In this document: one piece after another, positions 28,833-38,157 of the stretch
Layout: each line of letters starts with the position of its first letter
How positions within the stretch are numbered: the first letter of the stretch is position 1
From: Betaproteobacteria bacterium
GTDB taxonomy: Bacteria > Pseudomonadota > Gammaproteobacteria > Burkholderiales > Burkholderiaceae_A
Reading direction: 5' to 3'
Length of the DNA: 56,882 bases
NCBI GenBank assembly: GCA_016868305.1
Contig: VGHK01000012.1
Coordinates: forward strand, 1 to 56,882
Translations under genes and position numbers: made by a program
Notes under the pieces: generated by a model
Told to the model about the DNA's origin: nothing
The model's database searches: none
What the model saw: the letters and a program-made list of their open reading frames with translations, nothing else

Positions 28833-28881
28833 GGCTGTCAGACTTGCGGGCTGGCAGGTTTATCGGCTGACAGACTTGCGG
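28833..28881. repeat. 17-bp imperfect direct repeat between recA and recX
   Basis: GGCTGTCAGACTTGCGG (28833-28849) and GGCTGACAGACTTGCGG (28865-28881), differing at one base, period 32. Position lies in the recA-recX spacer. No function is evident; it is too short to call a mobile element. Confidence 0.6.
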
Positions 28882-28962
28882 ACTATTGGAGCTCAGCCCC
28901 GTGACCAGCTAGCAGCCTTTGGCGGCCTTGAGCAGTCTTGAGCAAACCTTAGCCAATCAATG

Positions 28963-30090
28963 TTAGGCAGCCTCTGCCTTACCGCCGTCTTTGCCCTCTT
29001 TGGGAGCCTTTTCGGCCTTTTCGACTTTTTCAGGCTTGTCTTCCTTAACGACCTTGAGCTTTGCCGGCTCGGGCCGCAGGGCGACGCCAAAGTGGCTACG
29101 GATTTTGTTTTCGATCTCGATGGCTAGAGCCGGGTTCTGGCGCAGGAAGTCGCGGCTGTTGTCTTTGCCCTGGCCGATACGATCGCCGTTGTAGCTGTAC
29201 CAGGCGCCCGACTTTTCGATGACATCGGAGGCAGCCCCCAGGTCGATGATTTCGCCCTCGCGCGAGATACCCTCTCCGTAGAGAATATCGAACTCGGCCT
29301 GCTTGAAGGGAGGCGCCACCTTGTTTTTTACGACCTTTACCTTGGTCTCGGAGCCAATTACCTCCTCGCCTTTTTTGAGAGACCCGACCCGGCGGATATC
29401 GAGCCGCACCGAGGCGTAAAACTTTAGGGCGTTGCCCCCCGTTGTGGTTTCAGGGCTGCCGAACATCACCCCGATCTTCATGCGAATCTGGTTGATGAAG
29501 ATCACCATGGTATTGGTTCTATTAATGGTGCCGGTAAGTTTGCGCAGGGCCTGAGACATGAGACGGGCCTGTAGCCCGGGCAGGGAGTCGCCCATGTCGC
29601 CTTCGATTTCGGCACGCGGTGTGAGAGCGGCGACAGAATCGACCACGATGAGATCGACCGAGCCAGACCGCACCAGGGCATCGACGATTTCGAGCGCCTG
29701 CTCGCCAGTATCGGGCTGGGAAATGAGCAGGTCGGTAAGGTCGACCCCCAGCTTCTGGGCGTACTGGGTATCGAGGGCGTGCTCGGCATCGACAAAGGCG
29801 CATGTGCCGCCAAGCTTTTGCATTTCGGCAATGACCTGAAGGGTAAGCGTGGTTTTACCCGAAGACTCAGGGCCGTAGATTTCGACCACACGACCCCGAG
29901 GCAGACCGCCCACACCCAGGGCGATATCGAGACCCAATGAGCCCGTGGATACGGTTTGAATGTCGGGAGCGGCTTCGTTTTCGCCAAGCCGCATGATGGA
30001 GCCTTTGCCAAACTGCTTTTCGATCTGGGCTATTGCAGCGGCAAGCGCCTTCTGGCGCTCTGCACGGTTTTTGGTAGTTGCGTCTTCCAT
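28963..30090 (-). CDS. recA: recombinase RecA
   Basis: 375-aa strand-exchange protein and SOS coprotease. Walker [10 protein letters not shown], Walker [13 protein letters not shown], the loop L1 [20 protein letters not shown] and L2 [24 protein letters not shown] are present. The N-terminal 20 residues ([16 protein letters not shown]) are typical. The C-terminus is a lysine/glutamate-rich tail longer than in E. coli. A LexA box lies in its promoter. Confidence 0.98.
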   Translation of the reverse strand: MEDATTKNRAERQKALAAAIAQIEKQFGKGSIMRLGENEAAPDIQTVSTGSLGLDIALGVGGLPRGRVVEIYGPESSGKTTLTLQVIAEMQKLGGTCAFVDAEHALDTQYAQKLGVDLTDLLISQPDTGEQALEIVDALVRSGSVDLIVVDSVAALTPRAEIEGDMGDSLPGLQARLMSQALRKLTGTINRTNTMVIFINQIRMKIGVMFGSPETTTGGNALKFYASVRLDIRRVGSLKKGEEVIGSETKVKVVKNKVAPPFKQAEFDILYGEGISREGEIIDLGAASDVIEKSGAWYSYNGDRIGQGKDNSRDFLRQNPALAIEIENKIRSHFGVALRPEPAKLKVVKEDKPEKVEKAEKAPKEGKDGGKAEAA

Positions 30091-30117
30091 AAATTCCCCT
30101 TGGTAATGGTGCGTTTA

Positions 30118-30146
30118 AATATACTGTATAAAAAAACAGTTTGCAA
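30118..30146 (-). promoter_or_regulatory. recA promoter with LexA (SOS) box
   Basis: The LexA box ACTG-T N8 A-CAGT reads CTGT (30124-30127), eight bases and ACAG (30136-30139). On the minus strand -35 TTGCAA (30141-30146), 17 bases and -10 TATATT (30118-30123) overlap it, so bound LexA would cover the promoter spacer. It sits about 30 nt upstream of the recA start codon. Confidence 0.85.
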
Positions 30147-30205
30147 GGGTCTAACCGAGGTCTTTCCCTGCCCCTAGCGTAGTGGCGGCTCGCCCTCCCC
30201 GGGGA

Positions 30206-30775
30206 TCATGCAGACGGCCGAATTAGCCCCCAGGCAAGGCGCTGCAAAGACCACCAGGCAGCCTGTCTTTGGATCGCCTGCCGATCGCCAGAAAAGATGC
30301 AGGCCTCTTGGTACGCAGGCTGGTTGGGAAATTCCCAGCCAAACCAGACTAAGCCCAGCGGCTTTTCGGGAGACCCCCCTGTCGGGCCAGCAACCCCAGT
30401 AATAGCGCCCGTGGCCCAACCTTTACACAGATGATGCTGATGGGTACGCATCAGCGTGTGCTGCAGCCCGTTAGCCATCGCCTGGGCTACCGGACGACTG
30501 ACTGCCCCATAGGTAGCCAGCAGTTCTTCCGAGACGCCCAGAACGGCCGACTTAAGGGCATTGGAATAGCTCACGATGCCGCCTTCAAACCAATGGCTTG
30601 ACCCCGGCACTGCGGTAACCCAAGAGGCGGCAAGCCCCCCGGTACACGACTCCGCAAGCCCCAGCCGAATGCCAGAGACCTGCGCAAGGCCTCCGAGCGT
30701 TAGGCCAAGGGTTAAAGCCGCGCGCTCGGACACCCGAAAAAAAGGAACGCAATGCCAACTGGAGTCGTCAGTCAT
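30206..30775 (-). CDS. pncC: nicotinamide-nucleotide amidohydrolase (CinA C-terminal domain, PncC)
   Basis: 189-aa CinA C-terminal domain protein, without the N-terminal MocF domain of full CinA. It converts NMN to NaMN in pyridine nucleotide recycling. Diagnostic stretches are LGLAESCTGGLAASWVT, EGGIVSYSNALKSAVLGV, GAVSRPVAQAMANG, and GVAGPTGGSPEKPLGLVW. ATG 30775 is chosen (MTDDSSW); a start at 30859 would overlap the pgpA end. It is the last gene of the nrdR-to-pgpA string. Confidence 0.88.
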   Translation of the reverse strand: MTDDSSWHCVPFFRVSERAALTLGLTLGGLAQVSGIRLGLAESCTGGLAASWVTAVPGSSHWFEGGIVSYSNALKSAVLGVSEELLATYGAVSRPVAQAMANGLQHTLMRTHQHHLCKGWATGAITGVAGPTGGSPEKPLGLVWFGWEFPNQPAYQEACIFSGDRQAIQRQAAWWSLQRLAWGLIRPSA

Positions 30776-30818
30776 TGGGGCCCCGTGTTTCGCCCTAGAA
30801 CCTGGGACCAGGGCCGGC

Positions 30819-31388
30819 TCAGACAAAAAAGCCCAGGCGAAAGAGTATCGCAAGGGCAAATAAGGTCATGCCGGCGGCCACAAGGTCGTCGGCCATAACG
30901 CCCCAGCCGGATTTCATGGTGCGGTCTATCCATCGAATCGGGGGGGGCTTGGCAATATCGAAGAGACGAAACAGGGCAAAGGCCCACAGGCTAAGCCAGA
31001 AAAAATTCGGCGCTGCAACCAGGCCGTTGGTTCCGAGCACCAGCCCGGGGTCGGCGGGGCGAGGCAGAAAGGCAAGCACGAGCCAGAAGGCAACGATCTC
31101 ATCGACCACAATACTGGAGTGATCAGAAACGCCCAGGGCCGCAGCCGTTCGGCTGCTCGCCCAGACACCGAGTGGCAGGCTGACGGCAATCACTAGCCAG
31201 ATGAACCAGGCCTGAAACAGGAAGTCCATCACCACAAAACTCATCCAGGCCCAGAGCGTGCCAGCGGTACCTGGTCCGAATGGGGTAAGGCCTGAGCCAG
31301 CCCCCAAGGCAACAAAATGAGCAGGATGCCGCAGGAAAAGAGATGCGGGCAGAATGGGGGTCGAGGGGGAAGGAACAGCAGCGCTCAT
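30819..31388 (-). CDS. pgpA: phosphatidylglycerophosphatase A
   Basis: 189-aa membrane phosphatase of phosphatidylglycerol synthesis. Family motifs: SGLTPFGPGTAGTLWAW near residue 34, DHSSIVVDEIVAFW, and FRLFDIAKPPPIRWIDR near 145, with about three membrane segments. Its start overlaps the thiL stop by 4 nt (ATGA). The pgpA-thiL pairing is common in proteobacteria. Confidence 0.93.
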   Translation of the reverse strand: MSAAVPSPSTPILPASLFLRHPAHFVALGAGSGLTPFGPGTAGTLWAWMSFVVMDFLFQAWFIWLVIAVSLPLGVWASSRTAAALGVSDHSSIVVDEIVAFWLVLAFLPRPADPGLVLGTNGLVAAPNFFWLSLWAFALFRLFDIAKPPPIRWIDRTMKSGWGVMADDLVAAGMTLFALAILFRLGFFV

Positions 31389-32428
31389 ATCTGGGCAGCA
31401 AAGTGATCAAACCCGCCGCGGGGCCTCTGATCCTGAGAAACCGGCAGCCCCGCATGGTCACACCAGACCACGGGGTCGCTATCGGAATAGGGGTCGTGCG
31501 AAGACTGCTCAGAAACCCGGCCAATGGGTGTCAGGGCAAGGCTCAGGTGGCCAGAGATTTCGGCAATGGCGGCGCTGGCCGATTCGGGCGCTGCGAACAC
31601 CAGTTCATACTCGTCGCCACTACTTGCGGCATTTTGACAGGCCTGGTGAATGTCGAACTGGCCCGCTGCTATGGCCGCCTGCGGCAGACTGCCCAGGCAA
31701 GAAGACAAGGCAGGCAGAACAGCCTGGACCTGCAGGTGCAGGCCTGACCGCCTTCTGCTCTCTATCACTAGGTGGGCAAGTTCACACGACAGGCCATCGG
31801 AGACATCGATTGCAGCATGGGCTATTCCCCGCAGGGCCCGTCCCAGAGAGACACGGGGCTCTGGCCAGAGCAGCTTGCGGGCGGGGGTGTGCGTGCGCAC
31901 CGCATGTTCGCCATCCCCCAGGTCGCCTGAGACCCAGATACAGTCGCCAGGCATAAGGCCGTCACGCCGAAGCGCCTGCCCCTGGGGGACCAGCCCCAGC
32001 GCCGTCACTGAAAAGGATTCCGGGCTGGAGGGATCTGCCCCCAGGCTAACCGTATCGCCCCCGACGAGGTCGATATGAAAACGGGATGTCAGATCGGACA
32101 TGCCCTTCATAAAGGCCGCCAGCCAGGCTGCCCGCAGCGTGCGCACCGAGACCGACAGGGTAAAGGCCCACGGATCCGCCCCCATAGCGGCGAGGTCTGA
32201 CAGGTTTACCGCAAGAACCTTATGCCCTAGGGCCTGGGGGTCAACGTCGGGCCAGTAATGCCGGCCCTCTACCAAGGTGTCGGTGGTCATGACCACCTGA
32301 TGGCCTGGCGGCACGGGTGCGAGAATGGCAGCATCATCACCAATGCCGAGGGCCAGGGGATGGTCTAAGGCGTTCGCCTTTGGGCAGGCATCTCGAAAAA
32401 ACTGTTCGATAAGTCCGAACTCACCCAT
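31385..32428 (-). CDS. thiL: thiamine-monophosphate kinase ThiL
   Basis: About 347 aa, PurM-like ATPase making thiamine pyrophosphate. N-terminus MGEFGLIEQFF, then GIGDDAAIL, the TTDTLVEGRHY, KVLAVNLSDLAAMGADP and AIDVSDGLSCELAH motifs. ATG 32428 overlaps the nusB stop by 8 nt, and the frame to 32536 only reads through nusB. It is followed by pgpA with an ATGA overlap. Confidence 0.94.
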   Translation of the reverse strand: MGEFGLIEQFFRDACPKANALDHPLALGIGDDAAILAPVPPGHQVVMTTDTLVEGRHYWPDVDPQALGHKVLAVNLSDLAAMGADPWAFTLSVSVRTLRAAWLAAFMKGMSDLTSRFHIDLVGGDTVSLGADPSSPESFSVTALGLVPQGQALRRDGLMPGDCIWVSGDLGDGEHAVRTHTPARKLLWPEPRVSLGRALRGIAHAAIDVSDGLSCELAHLVIESRRRSGLHLQVQAVLPALSSCLGSLPQAAIAAGQFDIHQACQNAASSGDEYELVFAAPESASAAIAEISGHLSLALTPIGRVSEQSSHDPYSDSDPVVWCDHAGLPVSQDQRPRGGFDHFAAQI

Positions 32429-32867
32429 GGGCAGGTTCGTGCGGCCGCAGTACCGGCCAGAGCCGGTCGAGTACGCCATTAATGTAGCGATGCCCCTCGT
32501 TGCCGCCGAGGGACTTTGCCAGTTCAACCGCCTCATTGATCACCACCCGATACGGCACCTCGGGATGGGCCGCGAGCTCGTAGCTCGCCAGAAGCAGGAT
32601 GGCATGCTCAACCGGGGAGATCTGGGCAAGCGGCCTATCGCACTGCGACCCAAAACGCTCTCGCAGGGCATCGGCCTGTCTGGCCGCCCCCAGAAAGCAG
32701 TCCTGAAAATAGCCGGCATCGCAGTCGGGAAAGTCCTCAGACTCGCGCAGAAAGGCCTCAATGGCCCCGAGCTCCTGCCCCGTGAGCAGCCACTGGTAGA
32801 GCGCCTGTACGGCAATTAAACGAGACAGCCGACGCGTGCTGCGGCGACGTGGGTCAGTCCGGGTCAT
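32421..32867 (-). CDS. nusB: transcription antitermination factor NusB
   Basis: 148-aa all-helical RNA-binding protein that acts with NusE/S10 in rRNA antitermination. Typical features: RLIAVQALYQWLLTG, ISPVEHAILLLASYEL, PYRVVINEAVELAKSLGG, and HRYINGVLDRLWP. I start at ATG 32867, which overlaps the ribH stop by 14 nt; the longer frame to 33104 lies inside ribH. The basic head (TRTDPRRRSTRRLSR) is usual. Confidence 0.93.
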   Translation of the reverse strand: MTRTDPRRRSTRRLSRLIAVQALYQWLLTGQELGAIEAFLRESEDFPDCDAGYFQDCFLGAARQADALRERFGSQCDRPLAQISPVEHAILLLASYELAAHPEVPYRVVINEAVELAKSLGGNEGHRYINGVLDRLWPVLRPHEPAHG

Positions 32868-33342
32868 TGTCTTCGCCCAACTGGGCATCAATGGCAAGCA
32901 GTAGGTTAGCCATTTCGACGGCCACCTGAGCAGCCTCTCGCCCCTTGACTGGGGCACGCTCCTCGGCCTGGGCGTCGGTCTCGGTGGTGAGAATGGCGTT
33001 GGCCACGGGAATATGGAACTCCTGCCCCACCCGCGAGACTCCCGCGGCAGACTCCTGGCAGACAAGTTCGAAATGGTAGGTCTCGCCGCGAATAACGGCC
33101 CCAAGCGCTACCAGGGCATCAAACTGGCCGGTCTCGGCAAGCTGCTCGAGCGCCAGGGGAATCTCAAGCGCCCCGGGCACTGACACACAGACCACGTCTT
33201 CGGACAGCACCCCGCAGGCATACAGCTCTGAAAGACAGGCTTCCTCAAGAGCCTCGGTGATCTCAGGGTTGAACCGGGAGACCACAAGCCCGATCCGCAG
33301 CTCGGTGCCATCGAGGTTAGGGTCGAATCGGAGTTCAGGCAT
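32854..33342 (-). CDS. ribH: 6,7-dimethyl-8-ribityllumazine synthase RibH
   Basis: 162-aa lumazine synthase. GLVVSRFNPEITEALEEACL, VPGALEIPLALEQLAETG, ALGAVIRGETYHFELVC and HIPVANAILTTETDAQAEERA are diagnostic, including the active-site His of the YHFE stretch. It overlaps the ribBX stop by 8 nt and nusB by 14 nt, the standard ribH-nusB order in proteobacteria. Confidence 0.96.
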   Translation of the reverse strand: MPELRFDPNLDGTELRIGLVVSRFNPEITEALEEACLSELYACGVLSEDVVCVSVPGALEIPLALEQLAETGQFDALVALGAVIRGETYHFELVCQESAAGVSRVGQEFHIPVANAILTTETDAQAEERAPVKGREAAQVAVEMANLLLAIDAQLGEDNDPD

Positions 33343-34501
33343 GGTTGGGGTTCCTCCCTAAGGGCTGATAACCAGTGACTTCCAGACCAAATCCCGCCAT
33401 GCTGGGCATCTTGCGTGGCTTAGCCAAGAGGCACATGCGGCCAACCCCGAGGCTCTTCAGAATAGTGGCGCCCAGGCCGTAGGTGCGCAAGGCCTGACTT
33501 GAGGCGGGCGACGGAGGAACCGCCGAGGTGCGCTCTCCCCTGAGTTGGGCAAAGTAGGTAGCGGGTGACGGGGCACAGTTAAGCATCACCAGCACCCCCG
33601 TGCCGCGCGCTGCGATGGCCTGCACCGCCGCACCAATCGACCAGCTATGCCAACTGGCCATCGCGGGGCTCTGCATGTTGATCCAGTCGAGCAGGCTTGT
33701 GGGCTCATGCACGCGCACCAGGGTGTCGGTCTCTGGGCTGGGGCTTCCCAGCACCAATGCCAGATGCGGCTGGCCTACTGCACGATCTGTAAATGCATGG
33801 AGCTGCCATTGCCTGTCTAAAAGACGCACCGTATGCAAAGCCACCTGCTCCACGAGGCTCTCGTGGGCACTGCGGTGGGCAATCAGATCGGCAATGGTTC
33901 CGAGCTTCAGACCATGCTGTGCGGCAAACGGCAGCAGGTCTGAGAGCCTCGCCATGGAGCCATCGTCATTGAGGATCTCGCAGATCACCGAGGCCGGAGC
34001 CCGCCCTGCCAGTAAGGCAAGGTCGCAGCCGGCCTCGGTATGGCCGGCACGCGCCAGTACACCCCCGGGCTGGGCCATTAAGGGAAAGATATGGCCTGGC
34101 TGCACCAGGTCGGAGGGCTGGGCGTTGGGCGCTACGGCTGCCTGCACGGTACGGGCACGGTCGGCCGCGCTGATTCCGGTTGTTACGCCCTGGGCAGCCT
34201 CAATCGAGACAGTAAATGCCGTTCCGTGGGAAGACCGGTTCTGGTTCACCATGAGGGGAAGACTGAGCTGTCGGCAGCGTGCCTCGGTAAGCGTGAGACA
34301 GATAAGCCCTCGGCCGTATCGCGCCATAAAGTTAATGGCCTCAGGGGTGATGGCATCGGCCGCCATGACGAGGTCGCCCTCGTTCTCACGATCTTCATCG
34401 TCGACGAGCACCACCATGCGGCCCGCCCGAATCTCGCTAATGAGCTCTTCTGCCGAGGCCAGCGACTGCCCAGCGGCGCTCGGTAACGATGGTGCGTTCA
34501 C
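33335..34501 (-). CDS. ribB: 3,4-dihydroxy-2-butanone-4-phosphate synthase with degenerate GTP cyclohydrolase II domain (RibBX)
   Basis: 388 aa. Residues 1-210 form an intact RibB domain: DDEDRENEGDLVMAAD, RSSHGTAFTVSIEA, GVTTGISAADRA, GHTEAGCDLALLAG and CEILNDDGSMAR. The C-terminal half resembles RibA in overall length and ends with YGLGATILKSLGV and GFGLEVTGYQPLG, but the three zinc cysteines (CxxGDxxGSxxCDC region) and the RQEGRG loop are gone. It therefore fits the RibBX class, in which GTP cyclohydrolase II activity is lost and a separate RibA is needed. GTG 34501 overlaps the ribE TGA (GTGA). Confidence 0.92.
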   Translation of the reverse strand: MNAPSLPSAAGQSLASAEELISEIRAGRMVVLVDDEDRENEGDLVMAADAITPEAINFMARYGRGLICLTLTEARCRQLSLPLMVNQNRSSHGTAFTVSIEAAQGVTTGISAADRARTVQAAVAPNAQPSDLVQPGHIFPLMAQPGGVLARAGHTEAGCDLALLAGRAPASVICEILNDDGSMARLSDLLPFAAQHGLKLGTIADLIAHRSAHESLVEQVALHTVRLLDRQWQLHAFTDRAVGQPHLALVLGSPSPETDTLVRVHEPTSLLDWINMQSPAMASWHSWSIGAAVQAIAARGTGVLVMLNCAPSPATYFAQLRGERTSAVPPSPASSQALRTYGLGATILKSLGVGRMCLLAKPRKMPSMAGFGLEVTGYQPLGRNPNHA

Positions 34502-35175
34502 GCCCCTGCCCCCTCCTGGGCCAGCCGACCCGCGTCGCGCCAGGTTTGTAACACCCGCGCCACCTGCCGTGCAATGGGATCGACCTCGACATTGACCCGA
34601 TCGCCAGGCCTGAGAAACTGCAGAACCGTATGGCTCCAGGTATGCGGAATGAGGTTGATATCCAGCTGCGGGCCCCGCAGGGTGTCGCATACGCGATTGA
34701 CGGTGAGGCTTACCCCATGAATAGCAATTGATCCCTTTTCAGTCACGAAGGCAGAAAGATCGGGAGGCAGCCGGACGACCAGATGTACCGACTCATCCAC
34801 CGGCTGCACCGAGACCACGGCGCCCGTGGCATCGACATGGCCCGAGACCATATGGCCACCAAGCCTATCGCCCAGGCGCATCGCCTTCTCGAGGTTCACC
34901 GGGCCAGGCTGATCAAGGCCCACGGTGCGTGCAAGGCTCTCTCGCGAGACGTCCACAGCAAACCCCTCGTAATCTGGCTCCAACACCGTCATACAGGCAC
35001 CGTTCACAGCGATTGAGTCACCCACCCGGACATCGCTCGCGTCGAGGCCACCCCAGCGGATGCCCAGCCGAAGGCCCTGGGCATCGGAATACTCGGATGC
35101 CTTCTGCGGGGCAAGCTGCGACTGCGGCATGACGGTGGCAATCTCGCCTATGGCCTGGACGATTCCTGTAAACAT
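34498..35175 (-). CDS. ribE: riboflavin synthase alpha subunit
   Basis: 225-aa lumazine-binding domain protein with two tandem halves. MFTGIVQAIGEI, VGDSIAVNGACMTVLE, the second-half HMVSGHVDATGAVV and SIAIHGVSLTVNRV are typical. It performs dismutation of lumazine to riboflavin. A short insert (residues 18-45, QSQLAPQKASEY...) is longer than in E. coli. It sits between ribD and ribBX; no FMN riboswitch is visible in the short spacer. Confidence 0.95.
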   Translation of the reverse strand: MFTGIVQAIGEIATVMPQSQLAPQKASEYSDAQGLRLGIRWGGLDASDVRVGDSIAVNGACMTVLEPDYEGFAVDVSRESLARTVGLDQPGPVNLEKAMRLGDRLGGHMVSGHVDATGAVVSVQPVDESVHLVVRLPPDLSAFVTEKGSIAIHGVSLTVNRVCDTLRGPQLDINLIPHTWSHTVLQFLRPGDRVNVEVDPIARQVARVLQTWRDAGRLAQEGAGA

Positions 35176-35193
35176 AACCGGCAGTGTACTGAT

Positions 35194-36321
35194 TCAGAGG
35201 CCAAGCCGAAGTCTCAGGCCGTCCCCGAGAGGTACGGACTCAAGCAGCTTCCAACGGGGCGCCTCTGCGGGCGTCTGAGGACTGCTCAGACCGGCAATCA
35301 GGGGAAGCCCCTCGCCCAGAAACACCGGCGCGGTGTAGAGCAGGATTTCATCGATCAGTCCTTCGTTAAAAAACTGACCCACCAGCCCGGGGCCAGCCTC
35401 AAGGTGAAGCTCGTTTACCTCATGCCATGCCAGCTGCCGCAGAAGGTCGTGCAGGTCAAGGCGCCGATGTCGTTGCCGGGCACCATCGGGCAGAACCTCG
35501 GAGGGCTTGACATGCAGAAAACAGACGCCTCGGGCCGCCAGCCGCTGCCCAACCGGACTGGCTGCCGTTGTCTCGGGAGGCACACCCGTAGCGATCCAGG
35601 CATGCGGCAGGGAAAAAAATTCCGCATCGGGATTAGCATTCAGGCCGGGATCGAGAAGCAGACGGTGCGGGGGCCGAGGGGTCTGCACAGCACGCACCGT
35701 GAGCCGGGGCTGATCTTTGAGAAAGGTTCCCATCCCGGTAGCCACCATACAGGCCTGTGCCCGCCAGTGGTGGCCATCGTCCCGCGCCTCTGGGCTGGTG
35801 ATCCACTGGCTCGCCCCAGAGGGCAGGGCCACGCGACCATCGAGCGATCCGGCAAGTTTGACACGCACCCAGGGGCGGCCCCGGGTCATGCGACTGATAA
35901 ACCCGCGATTGAGCGCCTGGGCCTCCTGGGCCAGGAGGCCGCAGCGCACTTCGACGCCAGCCTCCCGCAGTCGCGCCAGGCCCGCACCACTGACCCGAGG
36001 GTTGGGGTCTTCCATCGCCACCACCACCGAGGCGATTCCTGCCTGGACCAAGGCCTGCGTGCAGGGGCCGGTTCGGCCAATGTGGTTGCAAGGCTCAAGT
36101 GTGATGTAGGCCGTCGCCCCCCTGGCCAGCTCCCCGGCGGCACGCAGGGCATGCACCTCGGCATGTGGCTGGCCAGCCATGAGATGAGCGCCCTTGCCAA
36201 CCACCCTTCCCTCGCGCACGATCAGGCAGCCCACGCGCGGATTCGGCGCGGTGGAATACAGCCCCTGGCCGGCAAGATCAATCGCGGCCCGCATCCATTG
36301 GATATCGTTGTCAGAGAACAC
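35194..36321 (-). CDS. ribD: bifunctional riboflavin deaminase/reductase RibD
   Basis: 375 aa. The N-terminal deaminase has the zinc motif HAEVHAL and PCNHIGRTGPC; the C-terminal reductase has RPWVRVKLAGSLDGRVAL and LHLEAGPGLVGQFF. It catalyses the second and third steps of riboflavin synthesis. It follows nrdR by 23 nt, an arrangement common in proteobacteria. Confidence 0.95.
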   Translation of the reverse strand: MFSDNDIQWMRAAIDLAGQGLYSTAPNPRVGCLIVREGRVVGKGAHLMAGQPHAEVHALRAAGELARGATAYITLEPCNHIGRTGPCTQALVQAGIASVVVAMEDPNPRVSGAGLARLREAGVEVRCGLLAQEAQALNRGFISRMTRGRPWVRVKLAGSLDGRVALPSGASQWITSPEARDDGHHWRAQACMVATGMGTFLKDQPRLTVRAVQTPRPPHRLLLDPGLNANPDAEFFSLPHAWIATGVPPETTAASPVGQRLAARGVCFLHVKPSEVLPDGARQRHRRLDLHDLLRQLAWHEVNELHLEAGPGLVGQFFNEGLIDEILLYTAPVFLGEGLPLIAGLSSPQTPAEAPRWKLLESVPLGDGLRLRLGL

Positions 36322-36344
36322 TGGGGAAGAAGATAGTCAGAGGG

Positions 36345-36830
36345 TTAGGATTCGCTTCGTTTACGAGAACTTCCCCTGCGCCGCGGGCCCACTTCGGCAA
36401 GCAGGGCCTGAAACTCAGAAATATCTTCAAAGCTTCGGTAGACCGAGGCAAACCGTACATAAGCCACCTTATCAAGCCGCTTGAGCGCCTTCATTACCAG
36501 CTCACCGATGAACTGCGAGCTGACCTCGCGCTCGCCGCCTGCGGAGAGCTGCTCCTCGATGCTACGAACGGCCTGTTCGAGCACGTCAGACGGCACTGGC
36601 CGTTTGCGCAGGGCCAGCGCCATGCTTGCACGCAGCTTTACGGAATCGAAGTCATGCCGTGAGCCATCTTTTTTCACCACAACGGGCAGAGAGAGTTCGA
36701 TCTTCTCCAGCGTCTTAAACCGCCGATCACAGGCCAGACACCGGCGTCTACGCCGGATCTCCAGGCCATCTTCCGACATGCGGGTATCGGTTACCTGGGT
36801 ATCGAAAGACCCGCAGGCCGGACAGCGCAT
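36345..36830 (-). CDS. nrdR: transcriptional repressor NrdR
   Basis: 161-aa repressor of ribonucleotide reductase genes. The N-terminal zinc ribbon is CPACGSF...[10 protein letters not shown], followed by an ATP-cone: [20 protein letters not shown]. The tail is arginine-rich ([12 protein letters not shown]). It precedes ribD on the same strand and lies 70 bases downstream of glyA. Its own targets are outside the window. Confidence 0.95.
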   Translation of the reverse strand: MRCPACGSFDTQVTDTRMSEDGLEIRRRRRCLACDRRFKTLEKIELSLPVVVKKDGSRHDFDSVKLRASMALALRKRPVPSDVLEQAVRSIEEQLSAGGEREVSSQFIGELVMKALKRLDKVAYVRFASVYRSFEDISEFQALLAEVGPRRRGSSRKRSES

Positions 36831-36872
36831 GGATTAGAGGGCCGCGAGAAGGGCTAGGGGCGGTGCAGACAT

Positions 36873-36901
36873 TACAGGGCTGGTACAGGGCTTACAGGGC
36901 T
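36873..36901. repeat. three copies of TACAGGGCT after glyA
   Basis: TACAGGGCT occurs at 36873-36881, 36884-36892 and 36893-36901, immediately after the glyA stop codon. The copies are 9 bp with spacings of 11 and 9 bases. Function unknown; possibly slippage-derived. Confidence 0.5.
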
Positions 36902-38145
36902 TAACGGTAGACGGGAAAAGCTGCTGTGAGCCCCTGCACCTTCTCGCGCACCCGGCCCAGAACGGCGGCGTCTTCAGGCGCCTCGAGGACATCGGCAATC
37001 AGGTTGCCCACCTGGGTCATTTCGGCGGGGCCAAAGCCGCGCGTGGTGCAGGCCGGTGTACCAAGACGGATGCCGCTGGTGACGAACGGCTTTTCGGGGT
37101 CGTTGGGAATGGCGTTTTTGTTCACCGTGATATGGGCCTGACCGAGTGCCGCCTCTGCGGCTTTGCCGGTGATTTTTTTGGTGCGCAGGTCTACCAGCAT
37201 GAGATGGCTTTCGGTACGACCCGACACGATACGCAGGCCTCGGCCCACCAAGGCGGTCGCAAGCGCCTGGGCATTGTCGATAATCTTCTGGCCGTAGGCC
37301 TTGAACTCAGGCCTGAGCGCCTCGCCAAAGGCCACCGCCTTCGCGGCAATTACATGCATGAGTGGGCCACCCTGAATGCCAGGGAAGATGGCGCTATTGA
37401 TGGCTTTCTCATGCTCGGCCTTCATAAGGATAATGCCGCCCCTTGGCCCCCTGAGGCTCTTATGGGTGGTAGAGGTGACGACATCGGCATGGGGCACCGG
37501 GTTGGGATAGACGCCCGCGGCAATCAGGCCCGAGTAGTGGGCCATATCGACCATAAAGACCGCGCCGATTTCCTTGGCCACCCGGGCAAACCGGGCCCAG
37601 TCGGTTTTCAGGGAATAGGCTGAGGCGCCCGCTATCAAAAGCTTAGGCCGGTGCTCGCGGGCAAGCGACTCCATGCGGTCGTAGTCGATCTCCTCGTTGG
37701 CATTCAGGCCATAGGGCACCACCTTAAACCACTTACCCGAGAGGTTGAGCGGCATGCCATGGGTGAGGTGCCCCCCCTCGGCCAAGGAGAGCCCCATGAT
37801 GGTGTCGCCCGGGTTTAAAAAGGCGAGAAATACCGCAGTATTAGCCTGGGCACCAGAGTGGGCCTGCACATTAGCAGCCTCGGCACCGTAGAGCTGCCTG
37901 AGCCGATCGATCGCCAGTTGCTCGACGACATCGACATGTTCGCAGCCTCCGTAATAACGCTTGCCGGGATAGCCCTCTGCATATTTATTGGTGAGCTGAG
38001 AGCCTTGCGCGGCCATAACGGCCGGACTGGCGTAGTTCTCGGAGGCGATGAGCTCGATATGCGCTTCCTGACGACGATTTTCGGCGGCAATTGCGGCGGC
38101 AACCTCGGGATCGGTCTGGGCAAAGGTCTGTTGAAGGGAAAACAT
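36901..38145 (-). CDS. glyA: serine hydroxymethyltransferase GlyA
   Basis: 414-aa PLP enzyme interconverting serine and glycine and feeding one-carbon units to folate. The lysine motif [14 protein letters not shown] (PLP Lys) near residue 230, [34 protein letters not shown] and [15 protein letters not shown] are all present. AGGA lies 5 nt upstream of the ATG. ctaA ends 12 nt upstream of the gene. Confidence 0.97.
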   Translation of the reverse strand: MFSLQQTFAQTDPEVAAAIAAENRRQEAHIELIASENYASPAVMAAQGSQLTNKYAEGYPGKRYYGGCEHVDVVEQLAIDRLRQLYGAEAANVQAHSGAQANTAVFLAFLNPGDTIMGLSLAEGGHLTHGMPLNLSGKWFKVVPYGLNANEEIDYDRMESLAREHRPKLLIAGASAYSLKTDWARFARVAKEIGAVFMVDMAHYSGLIAAGVYPNPVPHADVVTSTTHKSLRGPRGGIILMKAEHEKAINSAIFPGIQGGPLMHVIAAKAVAFGEALRPEFKAYGQKIIDNAQALATALVGRGLRIVSGRTESHLMLVDLRTKKITGKAAEAALGQAHITVNKNAIPNDPEKPFVTSGIRLGTPACTTRGFGPAEMTQVGNLIADVLEAPEDAAVLGRVREKVQGLTAAFPVYR

Positions 38146-38157
38146 AAGCGTCCTGTA

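Noticed and set aside
28817-28962. RNA gene or terminator in the recA-recX gap
   Set aside because: Only a short direct repeat is visible, with no T-run hairpin or conserved RNA shape.
32868-33104. Longer NusB start
   Set aside because: The extra 79 residues are an out-of-frame reading of ribH; the real start is ATG 32867.
35176-36344. FMN riboswitch before riboflavin genes
   Set aside because: The spacers before ribE and ribD are only 18 and 23 bases, too short for an FMN aptamer.
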